From positions 1 through 42,553 of the IMG/VR virus record IMGVR_UViG_3300042894_000738: a DNA stretch of 42,553 bases. One strand, 5' to 3'. This DNA is from a virus. The notes beneath the pieces were generated by a model. The model searched no databases. It saw only the letters and a list, made by a program, of their open reading frames with translations, and had not been told where the DNA came from. Shown in pieces: positions 38,706-42,553 of this stretch. Each line of letters begins with the position of its first letter. The stretch's first letter is position 1. A program made the position numbers and the translations under genes.

Positions 38706-39784
38706 TAGTCCTTGCTCTTACGTGTACTCTTACTAGCAGCCATCTGCTTACGCTTAGTCAGCGATTGTTTAATCGCAGCACCAGCACCAGCGGTATCAGC
38801 ACTGCCACCACTGCGGGGAGTAGCAGTGTTAGATTGTGTAGTTTGTGGAGTAGCAGTGTTCCGTGCGCCCATCGGCGCGGACGGATCACTCTCTCCCTTC
38901 CATGTAGGCGTGTTGGTCTTTACTGACGATGCAGGAGCAGAGGATGATGCAGATGGCGTATTACCGCCTTTGATGAAGTGATCCGATCCTTCACCTAAGT
39001 ACGGTGCGCGTTGTCCTGTCAAGCGTCGTGCTTCTAACGCAGCTTCGTAACCAAAGCCTTCTGGATTAGCCATGGCGGATGGAGGCGACAACATGGGTGG
39101 CGACTTTGGACCAGTAACCATAGCAGGAGTATTGCCATCATACCCAATGCGAGGCGCTGCATTATACGTCAATGCCTCTTGTCCTGATCGCATCGCAGTT
39201 GGTGCGCCTAGCATACGACGTTGTAGGAACAGCTTTAGATTAGGAGCAATACCTGTAGGTCCACCAAGTACCATACTTGCCATATCTACTGCGTCAGGTG
39301 ACTCCGGTAAACGATACGGAGCTAACGCTGCAATCGTAGGATCAGACATTTGATCACTTACAGTAGAGAACTGTCGTGGATCACGCATAGGCGGTTGTGG
39401 CGCAGCAGTAGTGCTAGAAGCACTACCATCTGGCATAGCAGTCTGTGTACCTTTGTCAGCAAGGAATGCTTCTACGCTATTGCGTACACCATCTGGTAAT
39501 ATGCCAGGAGTGTTAAGCTCTAACGTAGTAGCAGCCTGCTGCTGCGGTGGTACAGTAGTAGGAGGAACAGGAGGCGTTGGCAACGGCGGCGGCGATGCTG
39601 CTTGCTGCGCTGCGCCCATCGTACGATCCATACTACGATTGACCGCAGGCAATGCGGCACCCTCAGTGCTCATGTCATTCTGCGCTAATGCAAGCATACC
39701 TCTGTTCAGGTTAGCTGTAGTCAGAGGTAAGCCCTGCTGCTGTAGCAGTGATACTACAGCAGCATGTGTCTCCTGTGGAGTCAT
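38705..39784 (-). CDS. Low-complexity Pro/Ala/Ser-rich protein, 359 aa
   Basis: A helical N-terminus (TPQETHAAVVSLLQQQGLP), then long proline-rich and Thr/Ser-rich linkers (PPPLPTPPVPPTTVPPQQQ) and a very basic C-terminus (KQSLTKRKQMAASKSTRKS). Such composition suits a flexible or internal virion protein that contacts DNA. Coupled with both neighbours (TAATG-type overlaps). No domain recognised. Confidence 0.65.
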   Translation of the reverse strand: MTPQETHAAVVSLLQQQGLPLTTANLNRGMLALAQNDMSTEGAALPAVNRSMDRTMGAAQQAASPPPLPTPPVPPTTVPPQQQAATTLELNTPGILPDGVRNSVEAFLADKGTQTAMPDGSASSTTAAPQPPMRDPRQFSTVSDQMSDPTIAALAPYRLPESPDAVDMASMVLGGPTGIAPNLKLFLQRRMLGAPTAMRSGQEALTYNAAPRIGYDGNTPAMVTGPKSPPMLSPPSAMANPEGFGYEAALEARRLTGQRAPYLGEGSDHFIKGGNTPSASSSAPASSVKTNTPTWKGESDPSAPMGARNTATPQTTQSNTATPRSGGSADTAGAGAAIKQSLTKRKQMAASKSTRKSKD

Positions 39785-40224
39785 TATCGACCTACCTTAC
39801 TGCCACCACCGTTACCGCCTAGGTCAACAGGGTAGTTGATTACTGTAGTATAGAGTCCATTGCGAAGGATAATGTTCTCGACGTACGTTTCCATCGCAGA
39901 TGTAGTAACACCAGTTGCAAGCGTCTGCGTCTCAACAGTACGTGCACCGCCGTATGTCAACGAGTTGAATGGCGTCTGTGCTTGGATGCGCCTGTACGAC
40001 TCTGCGGCAGAGCCACCAGGTGCAGCACCGACTAAGGACAGGATAGACCGTCGCATAGCACGGAAGCCTTTACGCACCAGTGCGGCAGATGCGGCACGTT
40101 CAGTGCTGCTACGTCCGAAGCGAGGCATCGCATTGTACGACACATCATTACCACTACCTGCAATGCCAGCAGTGCTGCTATAGAATGGACTGTAACCAGT
40201 TACAGTAGGAGCGCCGAAGGACAT
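39784..40224 (-). CDS. First late gene, structural-type protein, 146 aa
   Basis: First gene behind the late promoter at 40251-40279, with AGGTGAT before the ATG. The protein is Gly/Ser/Thr-rich at both ends, with a basic helical centre (SSTERAASAALVRKGFRAMRRS). Composition suggests a virion component; the family is unknown. It overlaps the next gene by one base. Confidence 0.65.
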   Translation of the reverse strand: MSFGAPTVTGYSPFYSSTAGIAGSGNDVSYNAMPRFGRSSTERAASAALVRKGFRAMRRSILSLVGAAPGGSAAESYRRIQAQTPFNSLTYGGARTVETQTLATGVTTSAMETYVENIILRNGLYTTVINYPVDLGGNGGGSKVGR

Positions 40225-40250
40225 ACATCACCTGTGTTGTATATGAGTAC

Positions 40251-40279
40251 ATTATAGTGTGGTGGAGTAGTACTGTGTA
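40251..40279 (-). promoter_or_regulatory. Late promoter
   Basis: On the minus strand TACACA (40279-40274), a 17-bp spacer and a perfect TATAAT (40256-40251), about 27 nt before the first late ATG. The -35 is weak and lies in a dyad AGTAC-TGT-GTACT around 40267-40279, consistent with a controlled late promoter. Confidence 0.65.
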
Positions 40280-40322
40280 CTATTGTGTGCGTATGTATAT
40301 ATCTCAACCACCCTGCCACCAC

Positions 40323-40337
40323 CCTCATTCTATGAGG
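40323..40337. repeat. Small hairpin between the divergent arms
   Basis: CCTCAT (40323-40328) and ATGAGG (40332-40337) with a TCT loop. It is preceded by two direct copies of ACCACCCT around 40307-40325. Confidence 0.45.
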
Positions 40338-40384
40338 CATAGCCCTACGGGGTGCGTCTTGTCAAGTCTTATTAATAATACATC

Positions 40385-40398
40385 GTACTGTACAGTAC
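40385..40398. repeat. 14-bp perfect palindrome
   Basis: GTACTGTACAGTAC, identical on both strands. It shares the TACAGTAC element with the tandem repeat at 40548-40573, so it may be a related binding site. Confidence 0.55.
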
Positions 40399-40419
40399 TA
40401 CAGACAATAAGGAATATCA

Positions 40420-40653
40420 ATGACTTATAGGGGCGACTCCAAAGGAGGCGCCTCCGTTTCTCTCTACCCTGTTACATATATATCACATTTACCGCACTAT
40501 GTACAGCTACAACACTGCACAGCAGTACGCACTACTACGCTAATAGCAGTACTACAGTACAGTACTACAGTACAGCACAGATGGGAGCATCTATGTGATG
40601 GAGCAGTGGCGACTGCTGTAGCAGTGGCAATGGCTATTCTACGCAGCGTGTAA
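40420..40653 (+). CDS. Doubtful small ORF, 77 aa
   Basis: The ATG at 40420 follows AAGGAA at good spacing, which is the only support. The sequence is low complexity where it crosses the tandem repeat (VLQYSTTVQHRW, then AVATAVAVAMAIL) and shows no clear domain. It lies in the palindrome-rich hub and may be non-coding regulatory DNA. A short hydrophobic C-terminus (AVAVAMAIL) is present. Confidence 0.25.
   Translation: MTYRGDSKGGASVSLYPVTYISHLPHYVQLQHCTAVRTTTLIAVLQYSTTVQHRWEHLCDGAVATAVAVAMAILRSV
40548..40573. repeat. Tandem 13-bp repeat (two exact copies)
   Basis: AGTACTACAGTAC occurs twice head to tail (40548-40560 and 40561-40573). Each copy is itself an inverted repeat (GTACT-AC-AGTAC). 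The pattern is iteron-like and may bind a replication or regulatory protein. Confidence 0.6.
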
Positions 40654-41271
40654 ACACGTGCTATCGACATAACCACACACAGCGACGCTGTGCACAATAC
40701 CCCCGCTTTGGGATCACGCAATGAGGGGGGGGGCCTTGTGTGAACAGGGGGCACTATTCGCAGAGCATGGCGCTGTCATGTGTTACTGTGGTAACAGCGG
40801 CTAGGGTGCCGCGTGCGGCAAAGGGCCGCGGACTAGAATAGTCAATGATATCAATGGCTTAGCACTGTATATACAGGTGTAGCATACATGGATACCACAT
40901 AGGGGCATATAAGCGCATTGTGGTAACGGGCTACCGTTGGCAATGGACAGGCCGCATCGACCTACTGCCGCCGTCACCATGCTGCGCTTGCGTGCGCGTG
41001 TGCTGTTACTGACTGCTACCGCTGTTAGCATCGTCTGCTGTTCAGTTATCAGTGTTAACAATGTGTGCATTGTATATGCAGTATGTATGTCCATACAGCA
41101 TCTGAATGTGTGAACAATATCAATGCATTGCATGGGAGTTGACTTAGCATCCAACGACGTGCTATAAACCAAATCGTGTTGGACGATGTGTCTAACAGCC
41201 TACCGCTCTTTGAAAATTGCATATGACAATGGACCGCTTGGCTTGCAGCAATGCAAGCAAAGGGTAAAGAC
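40654..41271. other. Gene-free, palindrome-rich hub between divergent arms
   Basis: About 620 nt without a credible gene. It contains a G9 run (40725-40733), an inverted repeat TGCCGC-GT-GCGGCA near 40807-40820, a perfect 12-bp palindrome CTGTATATACAG (40865-40876), AACGG-GCTA-CCGTT near 40926-40939, and promoter P7. It is likely a control region and may hold the replication origin; no single element proves this. Confidence 0.5.
41139..41168 (+). promoter_or_regulatory. Strong early promoter P7
   Basis: TTGACT at 41139-41144, an 18-bp spacer, and TATAAA at 41163-41168 preceded by TGC. The predicted 5' end (about 41175) falls in a hairpin ATCGT-GTTGG-ACGAT (41173-41187). Drives the genes at 41272 and 41554. 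Confidence 0.78.
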
Positions 41272-41487
41272 ATGAACAAATACAACCACGCGATGGCACT
41301 AGAAGACAATGGTGCACTAGATTGTGAGTCAGAGTATGCCCAATGGCTGGAATACAACGATTGTTGTATGGCAGGCTTCTACCGGCGCCAGCATGCACTA
41401 GCAGTCAAGGGTAACGCTGAAAACGGTGTTATTTACTATCAGACCGATGATGTGCAGGTGCTAGCACTAGGCTGCATCGAAGAATAA
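41272..41487 (+). CDS. Early small acidic protein, 71 aa
   Basis: ATG 41272 is chosen because AAAGGGTAAAG precedes it closely; the in-frame ATG at 41251 lacks a ribosome site. The protein is acidic and aromatic (residues 18-36, CESEYAQWLEYNDCCMAGFY), with four Cys and a C-terminal strand pair. First gene under the strong promoter P7, so probably among the first made after infection. No family recognised. A host-takeover role is a positional guess. Confidence 0.7.
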   Translation: MNKYNHAMALEDNGALDCESEYAQWLEYNDCCMAGFYRRQHALAVKGNAENGVIYYQTDDVQVLALGCIEE

Positions 41488-41553
41488 ACCTACTTCTACA
41501 GTTCCCAACTGCTGCAAGCCTAGTGGTCCATTGTCCATTGCATAGAATAGGGA

Positions 41554-42468
41554 ATGAATAACATGGTTAAGAATGCGAACGATCCGATCCGTCTTGCTAC
41601 CGATGCCGCACGCGCTGCGTTGACGGCGGATGGGGCGGCCGAGAACAAAACCGCTGCTATCGCCTACGCGGTATCCGTGCTGCTAGGCGACGCGGATGCC
41701 TTCGGGTCTGGCGTCGTGCCGATGCTTCAATGGGCGCAGTCACCGGAAGCGATGAAGTCCATCCGTCTGCGTGTTCTGTCTGTCTGTGACTGCGACAGTG
41801 CAGCAATTACCCTGGCCCGCAAGGGCACTGGCAAAGCGGCGGACAAGTTGGTGAACGAAAAGAACGGGATGCGTGCTAAATTCACCAAGGCCATTGAGCT
41901 TCTGGGCGCAATGGCCATCATGAACGATCGCACGGGCTACGCTGCAACGTGGGTGGGTGACAAATGGCAAATGCCGCTACAATGGTTTATGCCAGAGGGT
42001 TACAAGGCTATGCCGAGCGCGTCGGGAGCCTTTCCTCCCGTCATGTTTGACGGGCCGCTCTCATCGCCTAAGGTGGCGGCATTCGATGCCGACGGCGACG
42101 CTACGTCTGTTCCGATTAAGCCGCACATGTCGTGGCTGATCGGCACCGCATACGACAAGAAACGTGGTGCGCGCCCTGGCGGTAATGACAAAGCCGAGAC
42201 TGACGCTGGCAACGACGGCACCACAAACGGCACCGATGGCGCCAAGGCTTCGCACAAGGCGAACGCTACGCCTACCGAGGCGCGTGATGTGGTGGCGAAA
42301 GAGGCGGGGCGCGACGACTACAAGTGGCGTCCCACTGGCGAGGTCGCGACGGACTGGCAAACCACGCTTGATACAATGGCGATGAATCCTTACTTCCGCG
42401 CTATGATGGTTCGGGCTATTTCCCGTGCCAACAAGGAAGAGGCCGCAAGCGCCAGCGCTACAGCGTAG
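41554..42468 (+). CDS. Abundant early protein, up to 304 aa, unknown
   Basis: The start is ATG 41554 (AGGGA only 2 nt away) or, better spaced, ATG 41563. GC-rich codon use with CTG, GCC and CGC and no CTA contrasts strongly with neighbours and matches the capsid-type genes, so high expression is likely. Residues 1-150 form a compact helical domain; LQWFMPEGYKAMPSASGAFPPVMFDGPLS (split by turns) follows; residues 205-265 are a Gly/Asp/Asn/Thr-rich linker; the end is a basic helix (MMVRAISRANKEEAAS). No family recognised. Followed by a double-hairpin terminator. Confidence 0.75.
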   Translation: MNNMVKNANDPIRLATDAARAALTADGAAENKTAAIAYAVSVLLGDADAFGSGVVPMLQWAQSPEAMKSIRLRVLSVCDCDSAAITLARKGTGKAADKLVNEKNGMRAKFTKAIELLGAMAIMNDRTGYAATWVGDKWQMPLQWFMPEGYKAMPSASGAFPPVMFDGPLSSPKVAAFDADGDATSVPIKPHMSWLIGTAYDKKRGARPGGNDKAETDAGNDGTTNGTDGAKASHKANATPTEARDVVAKEAGRDDYKWRPTGEVATDWQTTLDTMAMNPYFRAMMVRAISRANKEEAASASATA

Positions 42469-42470
42469 AC

Positions 42471-42486
42471 TGTTATCACGATAACA
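42471..42486. repeat. Hairpin just before the right-end terminator
   Basis: TGTTATC (42471-42477) and GATAACA (42480-42486) with an AC centre, starting 2 nt after the last stop codon. Together with the next hairpin it makes a tandem 3' structure; it is also operator-like. Confidence 0.55.
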
Positions 42487-42487
42487 A

Positions 42488-42518
42488 CCCCCATGGTTCA
42501 CGCCATGGGGGTTTTTTT
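42488..42518 (+). terminator. Strong intrinsic terminator at right end
   Basis: CCCCCATGG (42488-42496) pairs perfectly with CCATGGGGG (42503-42511) around TTCACG, followed by seven T (42512-42518). The terminal repeat begins within this T-run. Confidence 0.92.
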
Positions 42519-42553
42519 GTGCCTACCGCATCGCTTAACATGTGTTAAGCCCC
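42516..42553. repeat. Right copy of 38-nt imperfect terminal direct repeat
   Basis: Matches positions 1-38 with two adjacent differences. In this copy the differences complete a palindrome, GCTTAACA-TG-TGTTAAGC (42533-42550), directly before the C tract; the left copy keeps only 6-bp arms. Confidence 0.85.

Noticed and set aside
40801-41172. 123-aa minus-strand ORF in the divergent hub
   Set aside because: No ribosome site, unlikely amino-acid composition, overlaps P7 and several palindromes; its direction also fits neither arm.
1-42553. T7-type single-subunit RNA polymerase or phage-specific promoter set
   Set aside because: No RNA polymerase gene recognised; promoters found are host sigma70-like.

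Overview
The window is the nearly complete genome of a lytic, tailed double-stranded DNA phage, most likely a podovirus. The evidence is a short-tail style structural set (terminase, portal, scaffold, capsid, adaptor, nozzle-like protein, very large virion proteins, no tape measure or sheath) and a phage replication set. No integrase, repressor/Cro pair, host gene or single-subunit RNA polymerase is visible. Transcription therefore appears to depend on host sigma70 RNA polymerase, and the intergenic gaps carry good TTGACA/TATAAT-type promoters. The Shine-Dalgarno and promoter style fits a proteobacterial host. The ThyX gene, the split PolA, the two converging gene arms and the size recall Pseudomonas LUZ24/PaP3-type phages, but that link comes from memory and was not tested by alignment.

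Layout. Positions 1-351 are non-coding: a 38-nt sequence repeated imperfectly at the right end, a C16 tract, CA-rich repeats and a 17-bp palindrome, then promoter P1. From 352 to 17642 all genes lie on the plus strand, tightly packed and often overlapping by 1-4 nt. Small early genes come first (352-7188), including ThyX, a tRNA-Leu, a MazG-like enzyme and a Lar-like protein. The replication/recombination block (7191-17642) follows: RecB-like Fe-S nuclease, Sak4-like ATPase, likely ssDNA-binding protein, RecD/Dda-like helicase, dNMP kinase-like protein, a PolA split in two around a zinc-ribbon gene, a DUF3987-like ATPase and a second MazG-like protein.

From 40224 down to 17648 all genes lie on the minus strand and form the late module. 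In order of transcription: two virion-type proteins, small terminase candidate, SGNH-hydrolase tailspike, large terminase, portal, scaffold, capsid, two small structural proteins with a terminator, adaptor, nozzle-like protein, fibre-like protein, holin-like protein, an internal promoter/operator, then a cluster of large virion (probable ejection) proteins with two GNAT acetyltransferases among them. The two arms meet stop codon to stop codon at 17640-17650 in a hairpin.

The late and rightmost early arms diverge from a gene-poor hub of about 1 kb (40225-41271). There the late promoter points left, and a strong early promoter (41139-41168) points right into two genes (41272-42468) that end at a double-hairpin terminator. 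If the ends join, these two genes sit directly upstream of the left early region, so early transcription would run from about 41170 through the junction to 17642.

The least explained parts are two intergenic RNAs with convincing folds (4330-4433 and 9993-10053), the split polymerase, a family of early promoters carrying dyads at -10/+1, a 12-bp-arm operator at 25384-25412, the imperfect terminal repeat, and the absence of any endolysin I can recognise.
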